From: an uncultured Hyphomicrobiales bacterium
GTDB lineage: Bacteria > Pseudomonadota > Alphaproteobacteria > Rhizobiales > Xanthobacteraceae
NCBI GenBank assembly: GCA_903929045.1
Contig: CAIYTE010000143.1
Span: 1-58,783, forward strand
Direction: 5' to 3'
Length of the DNA stretch: 58,783 nucleotides
The notes under the pieces were generated by a model. That model did not search any database. It was not told the origin of the DNA and saw only the letters and a list, made by a program, of their open reading frames with translations. This document shows positions 43,721 to 53,314 of the stretch, piece by piece. Positions within the stretch are counted from its first letter, which is position 1. Each line of letters opens with the position of its first letter. The position numbers and the translations under genes were made by a program.

Positions 43721-44749
43721 TTAAATCTCCATCGCCGCGGCCTGGCGCAGAGCGCGCTCCAGCGTACGTTTTCCGAGTTCGATCTTGAAAAGGTTATGTT
43801 CGCGCGGCCGCGCCTTGGCGAAGGCCGCCGCAGCCGCCGCCGCCAGCGTGGCGTCGTTGATCTGCTTGCCCTTGAGCTGCTCTTCGGCTTCGCGGGCGCG
43901 CCATGGCAACGCGGCGACGCCGCCCAGCGCAATGCGGACATCGCGGACCATGCCGTTATCGATATCGAGCGCCACGGCGGCCGACGACAGCGCGAACTCA
44001 TAAGACGCGCGGTCGCGCACCTTGAGATAGAGCGACCGCTTGGCAAAGGGCGTCGCCGGGATCGTGAAGGCCGTGATCAGGTCGCCGCGCCCGAGGGTCG
44101 TATCGACATGCGGACTGTTGCCGGGCGCGCGATGCAGTTGCGCGAAAGGAATGCGCCGCGTGCCGGCGGTGCCTGTGATCTCGACCTGCGCGTCGAGCGC
44201 CATCAGAGCTTGCGCGAAATCGCCGGGATAGGTCGCGATGCACTGATCGCTGGTGCCGAGCACCGCATGCATGCGGTTGATGCCATCCATCGCCGCGCAA
44301 CCGGAGCCGGGATTGCGCTTGTTACAATTGACGTAGGACGTGTCGCGGAAGTAGTTGCAACGCGTGCGCTGGAGCACGTTGCCGCCGAGCGACGCCATGT
44401 TGCGGATTTGCTGGCTGGCCGCCAGTTGCAGCGATTGCGCGATGACGGGGTAATTGGTCTTGATGTCGGGATGATCGGCGGCGGCCGACATGCGCACCAG
44501 CGCGCCCAGTTTCAAACCATCGACGCCGGCATCGATGGCGCCCAGCGATTGCTCCAGGGGGTTGATGTTCGTCACCGCCGCGGGCTGCATGACGTCGAGC
44601 TTCATCAGATCGATCAAAGTCGTGCCGCCGGCGAGATATTGCGAGGGCCACAAGACGCTGGGGGCGGTGGCCGCGCTTTGCGCGGCGGCGACTTGCGCCT
44701 GCACGGCGGCGGAAGCGCTGTCGGCGCGGGTCAGTGCGAAAGGCCGCAT
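43721..44749 (-). CDS. paoB: Aldehyde oxidoreductase FAD-binding subunit (PaoB-like)
   Basis: The 342-residue subunit transfers electrons through FAD. YLAGGTTLIDLMKLDVMQPA near residue 39 is the FAD-binding element. The insert QRTRCNYFRD followed by NCNKRNPGSGCAA, with its Cys cluster, corresponds to the extra 4Fe-4S site of E. coli PaoB, which distinguishes this group from ordinary xanthine dehydrogenases. It starts directly after paoA with an AAGGAGGG site inside the paoA 3' end, and its stop abuts the paoC start. Confidence 0.9.
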   Translation of the reverse strand: MRPFALTRADSASAAVQAQVAAAQSAATAPSVLWPSQYLAGGTTLIDLMKLDVMQPAAVTNINPLEQSLGAIDAGVDGLKLGALVRMSAAADHPDIKTNYPVIAQSLQLAASQQIRNMASLGGNVLQRTRCNYFRDTSYVNCNKRNPGSGCAAMDGINRMHAVLGTSDQCIATYPGDFAQALMALDAQVEITGTAGTRRIPFAQLHRAPGNSPHVDTTLGRGDLITAFTIPATPFAKRSLYLKVRDRASYEFALSSAAVALDIDNGMVRDVRIALGGVAALPWRAREAEEQLKGKQINDATLAAAAAAAFAKARPREHNLFKIELGKRTLERALRQAAAMEI

Positions 44750-44750
44750 C

Positions 44751-45377
44751 TCAACCCTCCTTCATTTCGGTCTTGGCCTGGTTCACGGCGTCGACAATGT
44801 TGGGGTACGCGGCGCAGCGGCACAGATTTCCACTCATATACTCGCGGATGTCGGCGTCGCTGTTTGCGTGACCTTCCTTGACGCAAGCGACCGCCGAGAG
44901 AATTTGCCCCGGCGTGCAATAACCGCATTGAAACGCGTCGTGATCAATGAAGGCCTGCTGCATCGGGTGCAGCGTACCGTCGGCCTTGGCGAGTCCTTCG
45001 ATCGTCGTGATCTCCTGGCCTTCCGCGACGGCGGCCAGCGTCAGGCACGACAGGACGCGCCTGTTGTTGATGAGAACCGTGCAGGCGCCGCACTGACCGT
45101 GGTCGCAGCCTTTTTTGCTGCCCGTCAGCCCGACATGCTCGCGCAAGGCGTCGAGCAACGTGGTGCGGGTATCGAGCACGACGCGTTGTTCGCGCCCGTT
45201 TATCTTCAGCGTCGTACCGGCGGGTGCGTTGAGATCGGCGGCGGGCGTCGGAGCAGCGTCCGCGCGCGTCTGTTCCAGCAGCGTTGCAGTAACGGTCGTT
45301 GCGAGCGTCGTTGTGAGAAAGTTTCGCCGGCTGAATCCCGGACTCACAGCGTCCTTGGCCAAATCTGGAGAGGTCAT
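44751..45377 (-). CDS. paoA: Aldehyde oxidoreductase 2Fe-2S subunit with Tat signal (PaoA-like)
   Basis: The 208-residue iron-sulfur subunit starts with a twin-arginine leader (FSRRNFLTTTLATTVTATLL), so the assembled PaoABC complex is likely exported to the periplasm. The plant-type 2Fe-2S motif reads GCDHGQCGACTVLINNRRVLSC (partial motif, about residues 90-111), and the second cluster is FQCGYCTPGQILSA with GNLCRCAAY. First gene of the three-gene operon. No paoD-type maturation chaperone is present in the window. Confidence 0.92.
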   Translation of the reverse strand: MTSPDLAKDAVSPGFSRRNFLTTTLATTVTATLLEQTRADAAPTPAADLNAPAGTTLKINGREQRVVLDTRTTLLDALREHVGLTGSKKGCDHGQCGACTVLINNRRVLSCLTLAAVAEGQEITTIEGLAKADGTLHPMQQAFIDHDAFQCGYCTPGQILSAVACVKEGHANSDADIREYMSGNLCRCAAYPNIVDAVNQAKTEMKEG

Positions 45378-45687
45378 GCGTCACCACGCTATGTTGACCG
45401 AGCGCGCCGGGCGGCCACGTCAGTTTGGATAAATTCGAAACGCGAACTGAAACGTCGCGTGATGCCCGTGGGTTCCTGCGCCACGCTCTTTTAAATAGAG
45501 AGCGTGAACAGTTCCGCGTTAGTAGCGAGGTGAACATCGGCGCCCGTCGAGGCTACAGAGGCGCTAAAACGCTTGCTAGTAAATGTCCGAAACCGGACAT
45601 TTAATGGCTCATCTCTGGCAGGGAAAACCGGGCGCCAGTGACTGAGAGACGTGACCGCGCTCCCGCCTTATGGCTGGAGCATGTTCA
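45378..45687. other. Intergenic region between paoA and the Crp/Fnr gene
   Basis: The divergent promoters of paoABC and the Crp/Fnr gene must lie here. The only clear structure is a 10-bp palindrome at 45580-45603. I see no gene. Confidence 0.5.
45580..45603. promoter_or_regulatory. 10-bp operator-like palindrome
   Basis: TAAATGTCCG and CGGACATTTA form a perfect inverted repeat with 4-nt spacer AAAC, 85 bp upstream of the Crp/Fnr start. The symmetry suits a dimeric repressor or activator. The binding protein is unknown. Confidence 0.6.
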
Positions 45688-46512
45688 ATGTCCAAATCAC
45701 ACTCGTCCGCGCAACGCCGGTCCGAATCGCGACGACCGAAGTCTCGTCCGCCCGAGTCTCATCGACCCAAGCCTCATCAAGCCAAGTCTCATCAACCCAA
45801 GTCACCTGAGACGTCGCCTAATTTACTGCTCGCAGCACTTCCGCTCGCGGCCTTTGAGCTCATCCGGGCGCATATCAAAATGGTGCCTCTGAAGCGCGGC
45901 GCGACGCTCGTCGAGCCTGAGGGCAAACTCAGCAGCGTCTACTTTCCATATTCGGGCATTATCTCGCTTGTCGTTCAGATGGCCGATGGCGAGAACATCG
46001 AAACCGCCATGATCGGCCGCGATGGTGTTTTTGGCGCTACGCCAGCGCTGGATGGCTCAATTTAGTATAACCTTGCAACGGTGCAAACCAGCGGCCGCGC
46101 CGCGGCGGTCGATCGCAAAAAACTCCTGGAAGCCACACTCCTCTATCCGTCGCTGCGCGCGGTCCTGATTCAGCACGACAAGGTGCTGTTTGCCGAAGCG
46201 CAACAGTCCGCGGCCTGCAACGCCGTTCATGCCGTGGAAGCGCGCATGTGCCGCTGGCTGCTGCGCATGCGTGATCTGTCCGACGGCGACGAAATTCCGC
46301 TGACCCAGGAATTTCTATCCCACATGCTCGGCGTGCGGCGCAGCACCGTGTCGGCGGTCGCATCCGCGCTGCAAAAGGCGGGATACATCTCCTACAGCCG
46401 CGGCAATGTTCGCATCTTGAATATTGAAGGACTGCATGCCGACTGCTGTGAGTGCTACGATGCGGTGAAAGCGAACTACACGGCCTTGGCCCAGTTCAGG
46501 TCCAACGCGTAG
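45688..46512 (+). pseudogene. Crp/Fnr family regulator interrupted by an in-frame TAG
   Basis: One frame encodes a cyclic-nucleotide-binding domain (LIRAHIKMVPLKRGATLVEP, then VYFPYSGIISLVVQMADGE) up to GATPALDGSI. TAG at 46063-46065 follows, and the frame then continues with YNLATVQTSGRAAAVD, LFAEAQQSAACNA and a Crp-type HTH (LTQEFLSHMLGVRRSTVSAV). Homologues I know have Ser at the stop position, so one TCG-to-TAG change is enough. Downstream residues are intact, suggesting recent inactivation, readthrough or a sequencing error. The N-terminal tail carries four 15-bp repeats. Confidence 0.85.
45742..45801 (+). repeat. Four 15-bp tandem repeats in the Crp/Fnr N-terminal tail
   Basis: TCTCGTCCGCCCGAG, TCTCATCGACCCAAG, CCTCATCAAGCCAAG and TCTCATCAACCCAAG lie head to tail and encode a basic (S/P)H-x-(P/A)K peptide repeat. 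The unit is a multiple of 3, so copy changes keep the frame. Confidence 0.85.
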
Positions 46513-46532
46513 CGCCGTGCCGGGTCGCGCGA

Positions 46533-47393
46533 TCACTCGGCCGGCGCGGCCGCGGCCACTTTGACAAAAACGTCCATGGCCAGATGATCGGAGTGCGATC
46601 CGATCCAGGAACCGGACAGCGGCACAGCCTCACGCGGGTCATGCACGGTCGCGACGCGCACGAGATTCTCGTTGCCGACATTGCCGCTGGACGGATCGAA
46701 GTCGACCCAGCCCGGACCCGGCACATAGGCCTGCACCCAGGCATGCGTATTGCCGCCGGTGACGTGATCGTCGTCGCCGTTGAGATGCAGATAGCCGGAC
46801 ACGAAGCGCGCGGCGATGCCGAGCGAACGCAACGCCTCGATCATCAGCATCGCCATATCGCGGCAACTGCCGCTACCGAGCGTCAGAGTCTCGAACGGAT
46901 CCTGCACGCCCTTCGCGTGCCGCGCGACGTGCTTGAAGGTGCGCCGGATGGTCTGCGTCATGCCGGCCAACAAGGCGTAGGTCTCGGCGGTGCCGTCGTC
47001 GCGCAGGAAACCGTGGGCCCAGTGATGCAATTCCGCGTTCGACGTCAACGGCGCGGTGTAGGGATTGTCGTCCTCGGCGTAGGCGAAGGGAAACGTCCGC
47101 GCGAAATCCTCGATGTCTTCGGCGCGGAACGTGAACGGCGCGTGTTCCAGCCGAATGGTGCTGGTGAAGCGCAGTTCCCGCGCGCGCTTGGCAAAGCGTG
47201 CCGTGGCGACGTGATTGCCGAAGCGATCGCGCTCCCAAGAGATCTCCGCGGGAGCCGGCGCAATATCGAGTTCGGAGTCGAGGACAATCTGGTCGCTGTC
47301 GTCGCGGGGCCGCAGCATCATGCGGTGCTCACCAAAGGCGACGGGCTTGCGGTACTGGTACGTGGTTACATGGCTAATCGTGAAGATCGGCAT
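46533..47393 (-). CDS. Transglutaminase-like cysteine protease family protein
   Basis: The 286-residue protein has an N-terminal transglutaminase-associated domain (FTISHVTTYQYRKPVAFGEH, typical of bacterial members) and a transglutaminase core with the catalytic triad: Cys in GSGSCRDMAMLMIEALR (about 175-191), His in GGNTHAWVQAYVPG, and Asp in WVDFDPSSG. Members act as proteases or peptide-linking enzymes. The cellular target is not known. The start at 47393 (MPIFTISH) is selected. It is convergent with the Crp/Fnr gene. Confidence 0.9.
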   Translation of the reverse strand: MPIFTISHVTTYQYRKPVAFGEHRMMLRPRDDSDQIVLDSELDIAPAPAEISWERDRFGNHVATARFAKRARELRFTSTIRLEHAPFTFRAEDIEDFARTFPFAYAEDDNPYTAPLTSNAELHHWAHGFLRDDGTAETYALLAGMTQTIRRTFKHVARHAKGVQDPFETLTLGSGSCRDMAMLMIEALRSLGIAARFVSGYLHLNGDDDHVTGGNTHAWVQAYVPGPGWVDFDPSSGNVGNENLVRVATVHDPREAVPLSGSWIGSHSDHLAMDVFVKVAAAAPAE

Positions 47394-47552
47394 GGCACCC
47401 CCAACGAATCGTGAGGCTAGCATGCATTTATTAAGCCAAGCCTTTGGCCGTAATCGTCATATTTTCCACAAGCCGAGGTCATCCAAAGTCGCCGCCGTTC
47501 CGTATGCAGTCAAAGAGCAGAGCTTGAAGTCTCCATATGAAGGGTTCCGATT

Positions 47553-47927
47553 ATGCGCGCGCATCTGCTGCTGGCTTTGACGCTGATCACGGTTCCCGCA
47601 GCGGCGGCGACCGCGGGGTCCGACGACATCTTCGGCAACTGGTCGCGGGAAGACGGCGCGGCGCGAGTCAAGGTTGCCAATTGCGGCGGCAATATTTGCG
47701 CGACCAACACCTGGATCAAGGACCCGGTGCAGCAAAAGGAAAAAGTCGGCGATCGGCTGATCTTCACGATCAAGGCGGTCGACGACCAATGGTCCGGCTC
47801 GGCCTACGATCCCCAGCGCAAGTTGAAATTGACGGCGAAACTCAAAGCGACCGGCGACAGCATGGTGACGACAGGCTGCCTCCTCGGCGGCCTGCTCTGC
47901 CGCTCGACGAACTGGAGAAAAATATAG
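47553..47927 (+). CDS. DUF2147-family exported protein
   Basis: A 124-residue protein with a signal peptide (MRAHLLLALTLITVPAAAAT) and a DUF2147-like domain: DIFGNWSREDGAARVKV at its start, then VANCGGNICATNTWIKDP and a C-terminal GCLLGGLLCRSTNW. Family function is unknown, but members are periplasmic. Cys residues could pair. It stands alone between the transglutaminase gene and the chemoreceptor cluster. Confidence 0.87.
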   Translation: MRAHLLLALTLITVPAAAATAGSDDIFGNWSREDGAARVKVANCGGNICATNTWIKDPVQQKEKVGDRLIFTIKAVDDQWSGSAYDPQRKLKLTAKLKATGDSMVTTGCLLGGLLCRSTNWRKI

Positions 47928-47997
47928 ACGCAGACGGCGCCCGAAAGGCGCGCTGTCAGCCAAACGCCACGCGCGATCGCCTGACCGCGCGGTCTGC

Positions 47998-49806
47998 TCA
48001 GAATTCCTTCCAGTCCGGCTCCATGTTCAGCGCGGTGGCAAGACCGTGCTGCATCCGTGCAACGTTGCTGCCTTCGGGCTTCGCCGTGGCGGGCTTCGCG
48101 GTAGCCGTCGGCTTTGCGGCGTTGGCACGTTTCGGGGCCGCGGCTGTCGTCCGCACAGGAACCGCCGCCACGCGCTGCACCGCGACCGGTGCCGCGGATT
48201 CGTTGCCGCGCAATTTAAAGAACGCGACGCGCTCATCCATCGACTTGGCCTGACCTTCCAGCGTCTTGGCGGTCGCCGCATTCTCCTCGACCAGCGCGGA
48301 GTTCTGCTGCGTCACCTCATCCATCTGCGTTAGCGCCTTGTTGATCTGCTCGATGCCGGTCGACTGTTCCATGCTGGCATTGGCGATCTCGGAGACGACA
48401 GCCGTGACACGCTTGATCGAGTCGACGATCTCGCTCAACGACTCACCGGCCTTGTTGACGAGATCAACACCGTCTTTCACAAGCCCGTTGCTGTTGGTGA
48501 TGAGATCCTTGATGTCCTTGGCGGCTTGCGACGAACGCTGCGCCAGGCTGCGGACTTCCGAGGCAACCACGGCGAAACCACGGCCGGCTTCACCGGCACG
48601 CGCGGCTTCCACCGCCGCATTGAGCGCGAGCAAATTGGTCTGACGCGCGATCTCGTCAATAACCCCGATGATGTCGGAAATCTTGCGCGAGGAGTCTTCG
48701 ATCTTCGCCATGGCATCGACGGTCCGGGCCACCACGGCACCGCCGCGATTGGCGATGTCCTGCGTATTCGCGGCGAGGCCACTGGCTTCCTTGGCGTTCT
48801 CGGCGTTCTTCTTCACCGTCGCCGTCATTTCCTCCATCGACGCCGAGGTTTCTTCGAGGCTCGCGGCCTGCTCCTCGGTGCGCTGCGACAGATCGGTGGT
48901 GCTGCCGGAAATCTCGGCCGAGGCATTGGTGACCTCGCTCGCCGACAATTTGATATTGGCGATGGTCGATCCGACGCGCTCGGCAACCTGTTCGGCGGCT
49001 TGAGCGATCTGGCCGATTTCGTCCTTGCGGCCGATGCCCTGGATCGCAACGTTGAAATCACCGTCAGCAATCTTTTTCAGTTCGGGCACGAGGCGAGCCA
49101 GCGGCCGCGCAATCGACACGACGCCGAAGACCGCCGAGCCGATCAACAACAAGATAACGACAGTGGCGAGACCGAGTGAAATCCGCTCCGCCGACGTCTT
49201 GATCTCATTCTGGCGTTGCGTGGCTGCACGCGCGCGATCTGACGCGGCGTTGGCGGCCTGCACGCTCAGTTCGGCCATTTGCCGAGCCAGAGGCACGGTT
49301 CTGTCGGTGATCAGAACATTCAATTCCTTGACGAAGGCGTCGTAGCGTGGACCGGCATCAAGTGCGATCAACTGGGTGCGAACCCTGATGATGTCCTTGC
49401 CGGCGATATTGTATTGATCGACCAGCGCCTTGATCTTATCCATGCCCTCGCGCTCCTGCGGCGAGGTGAACTTGGGCAACACCTTGGCAAAGGCGGCTTC
49501 AGCGGTCGCTTGCCGCGCAGCGAATTGTTCGGCGGCCGTTTTGAGTTCGGGCGGCGTTTCGGCGATACGGATGTCACGGATGCCGAGCTGGATGCCGATG
49601 ACGGCAGCGCGCGTCTCCCAGACGTCGCGGCTGATGTCCTGCTGTAGCATCGCGGCGGCGTTTTCCTTCGCCACTTGGGCATCGCTGTAGAGACTGTAGC
49701 CAACCATGGCGGCGACGAGCGCGACACCAAGGCCCGACATCAGCCCGAGTTTGGTTCCGACCTTGAGAGCGAAACCGGATTTGGACACCGCAGCGGTCTG
49801 GGTCAT
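47998..49806 (-). CDS. Methyl-accepting chemotaxis protein (copy 2)
   Basis: A 602-residue chemoreceptor: TM helix near residue 25, a periplasmic four-helix-bundle-like sensor (about 45-195), a second TM helix near 225, HAMP, and a signalling domain with the hairpin tip [21 protein letters not shown]. It ends in EPDWKEF, whose DWKEF resembles the WxxF pentapeptide that recruits CheR/CheB. The signalling half is nearly identical to the neighbouring receptor at 50168-51931. The start at 49806 (MTQTAAVSK) is chosen. An in-frame codon at 49962 adds non-homologous residues. Confidence 0.93.
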   Translation of the reverse strand: MTQTAAVSKSGFALKVGTKLGLMSGLGVALVAAMVGYSLYSDAQVAKENAAAMLQQDISRDVWETRAAVIGIQLGIRDIRIAETPPELKTAAEQFAARQATAEAAFAKVLPKFTSPQEREGMDKIKALVDQYNIAGKDIIRVRTQLIALDAGPRYDAFVKELNVLITDRTVPLARQMAELSVQAANAASDRARAATQRQNEIKTSAERISLGLATVVILLLIGSAVFGVVSIARPLARLVPELKKIADGDFNVAIQGIGRKDEIGQIAQAAEQVAERVGSTIANIKLSASEVTNASAEISGSTTDLSQRTEEQAASLEETSASMEEMTATVKKNAENAKEASGLAANTQDIANRGGAVVARTVDAMAKIEDSSRKISDIIGVIDEIARQTNLLALNAAVEAARAGEAGRGFAVVASEVRSLAQRSSQAAKDIKDLITNSNGLVKDGVDLVNKAGESLSEIVDSIKRVTAVVSEIANASMEQSTGIEQINKALTQMDEVTQQNSALVEENAATAKTLEGQAKSMDERVAFFKLRGNESAAPVAVQRVAAVPVRTTAAAPKRANAAKPTATAKPATAKPEGSNVARMQHGLATALNMEPDWKEF

Positions 49807-50167
49807 TGAATTCCCTCTACAAGTTTTTGCCAAAGCAACCGAAGCCGCGCGGAAAGCCGCCCCCCTTGGCGGCGTCTCAGCGGTATCATTGCAACTTGTG
49901 AGGGCGAGGTTAGAAAACGCTTGAACCGGGCCACCATAAAAAACAGCAAGGCAGCGAAACAATCTAGATTGCAGAGACCCGCGAACTCAATTTAAATCAA
50001 TAAAATTGGGCTTAAAATTATTTCGTCACGCAATTTTCGAAGGTAATCCGGTCTCGCTCGGTTTAAAAATATTACGACAGCTTCGCGCAACCATGGGACG
50101 AGTCATACAAGTTTTATCAGTGAATTAGAACGGGAGGGCGCGCGGTCACGCGCCCGCCCGCTTCTTG
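49807..50167. other. Region between the two chemoreceptor genes
   Basis: It should carry the promoter of the 47998-49806 receptor and the terminator of the upstream one. A GC stem with 7-bp arms (50136-50142 and 50149-50155) followed on the minus strand by a weak T-rich tract is the likely terminator. The remainder is AT-rich without a clear gene. Confidence 0.5.
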
Positions 50168-51931
50168 TCAGAACTCTTTCCAGTCCGGCTCGATCTTCAG
50201 AGCGGTGGCGCCTTGCTGCAATCGAACGACGTTGCCGCGCGGTGCGGCCGCCTTCTTGCCAGCGGGTTTGGCGGCCGCTTTCGCGGGGACGGCTGCGCGC
50301 TCAACCGGGGATCGCCCGATGTCGGCGTTCTCGTTGCCGCGCAGCTTGAAGAACGAAACGCGCTCGTCCATCGACTTGGCCTGACCTTCCAGCGTCTTGG
50401 CAGTAGCCGCGTTTTCTTCGACCAAAGCCGAATTTTGCTGCGTCACTTCGTCCATCTGCGTCAGTGCCTTGTTGATCTGCTCGATGCCGGTGGATTGCTC
50501 CATGCTGGCATTGGCGATCTCCGAGACGACAGCGGTCACGCGCTTGATCGAGTCAACGATCTCGTGGAGCGACTCGCCGGCCTTGTTGACGAGGTCGACA
50601 CCGTCTTGCACCAGACCATTCGAGTTTGTGATGAGATCCTTGATGTCTTTGGCCGCTTGCGACGAGCGTTGCGCCAGGCTGCGGACTTCGGACGCGACGA
50701 CGGCGAAACCGCGGCCGGCTTCACCGGCACGCGCCGCTTCCACCGCCGCATTGAGCGCCAGCAGGTTGGTCTGACGCGCGATCTCATCAATGACTCCAAT
50801 GATGTCGGAAATCTTGCGCGACGAATCCTCGATCTTGGCCATGGCATCGACGGTTTTGGCAACCACTTCGCCGCCACGGTCAGCCACCTCACGCGTCGCT
50901 GAAGCGAGATCGCTCGCCTCCTTGGCGTTCTCGGCATTCCTCTTCACCGTCGCGGTCATTTCTTCCATCGACGCCGAGGTTTCTTCCAGGCTCGCGGCCT
51001 GTTCCTCGGTACGCTGCGAAAGATCAGTCGTGCTGCCGGAAATCTCGGCGGACGCGTTGGTGACTTCGTTGGCCGAGATCTTGATGTTGGAAATCGTCGA
51101 GCCAACGCGCTCGGCGACCAGATCGGCGGCTTCGGCGATCTGGCCGATTTCGTCCTTGCGGCCGATGCCCTGGATCGTGACGTTGAAATCGCCGTCGGCA
51201 ATCTTGTTAAGTTCGGGCACGAGGCGCGCCAGCGGCCGCGCAATCGAAACGGAACCGAAAATCGCCGAGCCGATCAAAACAAGGATCACGACCGCGCCGA
51301 TGCCGAGCGCAAGAATTTCAGCCGACGCCATGGCTTGCGCGGCGCGCTCGGACGCCTCCCGGGAACGGTGTTCGGCAAGGTCTACGCCCTCATCGGCGAG
51401 CTTCTGAATTTCCGCCACGATCGGCAGGCGATCCTTGGCGGCCTTGGCAATCTTGGCTTCAATCGCCTCGATGCGGGTATTCACTTCAGCTGCATTCGAC
51501 TCGGTGCGTTTCTCGGCGAGGAGATGCGCTTCGTTGTGAAGCGGGACAATCTCTTTGGGCAGCGCTGCGTATTGCTCGACCAGGACTTTCGTGCGCTCGA
51601 GCCGCGCGCGGTTTTCGGCACCGACCTTCGGCATGGCACTATCGGCGAACTTAATCAGGTCGGCACGGCGTTCCTCGAAATACTTCGCCGCATTTGCCGT
51701 GTCCCCCGCGGTTGCGGAGAGACGCAGGTCGCGGACGCCGATCATCATGCCGCGCACGGACGCTTTGAGCTGGGCGAAATCGAAGGCAATACCGTGCTGG
51801 ATTTCGGCCACGTCGTTCGCGCTTTTGACCTGCGAAAATCCATAAATCGAACCACCGAGCATGCCGGCGACCAGCGCAATACCGAGAGCAGACATGAGGC
51901 CCAGCTTGGCGCCAATTTTCAAAGCAATCAT
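50168..51931 (-). CDS. Methyl-accepting chemotaxis protein (copy 1)
   Basis: A 587-residue chemoreceptor with TM helices near 15 and 205, a periplasmic sensor of helical type (about 35-190) that differs from its neighbour, then HAMP and a signalling domain with the same [20 protein letters not shown] and hairpin-tip segments as the receptor at 47998-49806. It also ends in EPDWKEF. The pair looks like a tandem duplication in which only the ligand domain diverged. The start at 51931 is chosen. The preceding region is AT-rich. Confidence 0.93.
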   Translation of the reverse strand: MIALKIGAKLGLMSALGIALVAGMLGGSIYGFSQVKSANDVAEIQHGIAFDFAQLKASVRGMMIGVRDLRLSATAGDTANAAKYFEERRADLIKFADSAMPKVGAENRARLERTKVLVEQYAALPKEIVPLHNEAHLLAEKRTESNAAEVNTRIEAIEAKIAKAAKDRLPIVAEIQKLADEGVDLAEHRSREASERAAQAMASAEILALGIGAVVILVLIGSAIFGSVSIARPLARLVPELNKIADGDFNVTIQGIGRKDEIGQIAEAADLVAERVGSTISNIKISANEVTNASAEISGSTTDLSQRTEEQAASLEETSASMEEMTATVKRNAENAKEASDLASATREVADRGGEVVAKTVDAMAKIEDSSRKISDIIGVIDEIARQTNLLALNAAVEAARAGEAGRGFAVVASEVRSLAQRSSQAAKDIKDLITNSNGLVQDGVDLVNKAGESLHEIVDSIKRVTAVVSEIANASMEQSTGIEQINKALTQMDEVTQQNSALVEENAATAKTLEGQAKSMDERVSFFKLRGNENADIGRSPVERAAVPAKAAAKPAGKKAAAPRGNVVRLQQGATALKIEPDWKEF

Positions 51932-52283
51932 CGAATTCCCCCGTAATGAATTTTCGAAACAGGTTTCGTGACCAATCGCAGAACCGCGGAATAGCGATTC
52001 CACTGCGTCATCACGGGAATTTATGGGGATGATGGTATTAGGAAACTTTTGACTCAACCGTACGCGCAAAAGAGCAATGTAGTTTGGCAAAACAATTTAA
52101 AAGCGGAACCGGGTACCTATTTTAAGCGAGAGAAAATCGTTCTAATTTTAATTTCTGGCGGCACATCTTTTTCGCGAAACTGTCTATTTCACGCTTTATG
52201 AGCGTGGGACCGGTTCCATTTCACGCTCACAATCGTGTGATTGAATTTACCTCCGCGTCGCATGCGCACGCGACGACCAAACG
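51932..52283. other. Region between the chemoreceptor and lysophospholipase-like genes
   Basis: No gene is visible. Two hairpins lie near its end: CACGCT-TTATG-AGCGTG (52190-52206) and TCACA-ATCG-TGTGA (52227-52240). Neither is followed by a strong T tract on either strand. The AT-rich part near 52020-52170 is the probable promoter area of the receptor gene. Confidence 0.45.
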
Positions 52284-53228
52284 TCAGTAACGCGGTGTGC
52301 CGGGAACGAAAGCGTCGAAGGCCGCCCAGAACTGATGCCGGAACAGATCCTGCTCCTGCAAGATTTCGTGGCGCGCGCCAGGCAAAATGAGATGGCGGCC
52401 CGCCAGCAGGTTGAGGCCGAAACTTTCGATGGCCGACGTCGACACGACCTCGTCGTTACCGGCCGCGACCAGCAACAGCGGCTGGCGGATGCGCGCGGCA
52501 TAAGACGGTGACGCGAACTGCTTCATGACCCGCATCGCGGCATCGACCCAGGAGATGGTCGGCGCGGCAATGCCGAGCATGGGCTCCTCCTCGAGCACCG
52601 CGGCGTTGCGCGAGAAGCGCACCGGATCGGACGTCAGCACATTGCCGAGAAAGTCTTCCGAGCCCGTCGCCTTGCCGTGACCGGTGGGGATGTAGGAGCG
52701 GCCACGGCCGAGCAGCCGCAACGTGCGCGCCAGCGGACCGGCGGCGCGCAGCATCGGACCGGCGCGCAGCCCAATCATCGGCGCCGACAGCACGACGCGG
52801 TCGAACCAGCGGCTGCCGTCGTGCAAGGCGCGAATGGCGATGGCGCCGCCCATCGAGTGACCGAGCCCGAAAATCGGCGGTGGACAATCCGGCAACACCA
52901 CCTGCTCCATGATGGCGCGCAGGTCCGTGGCATATTCGGAGAAGTTGCGGATGTGGCCCTTCTGCCGGTCTTCCAGCGCGCGATCCGACAGGCCCTGCCC
53001 GCGCCAATCGAACGTCGCGACGGCAAAGCCGCGCGATTGCAGATCGCGCACGGTCTCGAAATATTTCTCGATGTATTCGGCGCGGCCCTGCAACAGCACC
53101 ACCGTGCCCTTGCGGCCCGGCGGCGGATCGAAGCGGCCAAAGCGCAACGTCACGCCGTCAGGCGTCTTGATGGTGCCGGTGACGGCGCCATCGGGCACCG
53201 GATTAGCGGGAATCGAAATCAGGCGCAT
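52284..53228 (-). CDS. Lysophospholipase-like alpha/beta hydrolase
   Basis: A 314-residue alpha/beta hydrolase of the monoacylglycerol lipase/lysophospholipase (Hydrolase_4) type. VVLLQGRAEYIEKYFETV is the family's N-terminal oxyanion region, GHSMGG is the nucleophile elbow (about residue 122), VAAGNDEVV carries the acid and GARHEIL the His. The protein has no signal peptide, so it is probably cytosolic. Substrate not determined. Its start lies about 50 bp from the hsp20 promoter, in divergent orientation. Confidence 0.88.
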   Translation of the reverse strand: MRLISIPANPVPDGAVTGTIKTPDGVTLRFGRFDPPPGRKGTVVLLQGRAEYIEKYFETVRDLQSRGFAVATFDWRGQGLSDRALEDRQKGHIRNFSEYATDLRAIMEQVVLPDCPPPIFGLGHSMGGAIAIRALHDGSRWFDRVVLSAPMIGLRAGPMLRAAGPLARTLRLLGRGRSYIPTGHGKATGSEDFLGNVLTSDPVRFSRNAAVLEEEPMLGIAAPTISWVDAAMRVMKQFASPSYAARIRQPLLLVAAGNDEVVSTSAIESFGLNLLAGRHLILPGARHEILQEQDLFRHQFWAAFDAFVPGTPRY

Positions 53229-53278
53229 ATTCTATTACTAACTGATTTTTCTATGTTTATTGGAAACCCGGCCGGCCA

Positions 53279-53307
53279 CTTGCGAGCCCGAAGCGACATT
53301 CCCATAT
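53279..53307 (+). promoter_or_regulatory. Sigma-32-like heat-shock promoter of hsp20
   Basis: CTTGCGA (53279-53285), 14 bp, then TCCCATAT (53300-53307), very close to the sigma-32 consensus CTTGAAA-N11-16-CCCCATNT. The transcript would start near 53314, just before the leader hairpin at 53315. Use is inferred from the match. Confidence 0.7.
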
Positions 53308-53314
53308 CTCTCTT

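Noticed and set aside
41546-44881. A 1111-codon plus-strand open frame across paoABC
   Set aside because: It lies opposite well-conserved paoB/paoC sequence, has no recognisable domain and biased composition.
45742-45801. Short regular repeats considered as a CRISPR remnant
   Set aside because: The repeats are contiguous 15-mers without spacers inside a coding frame.
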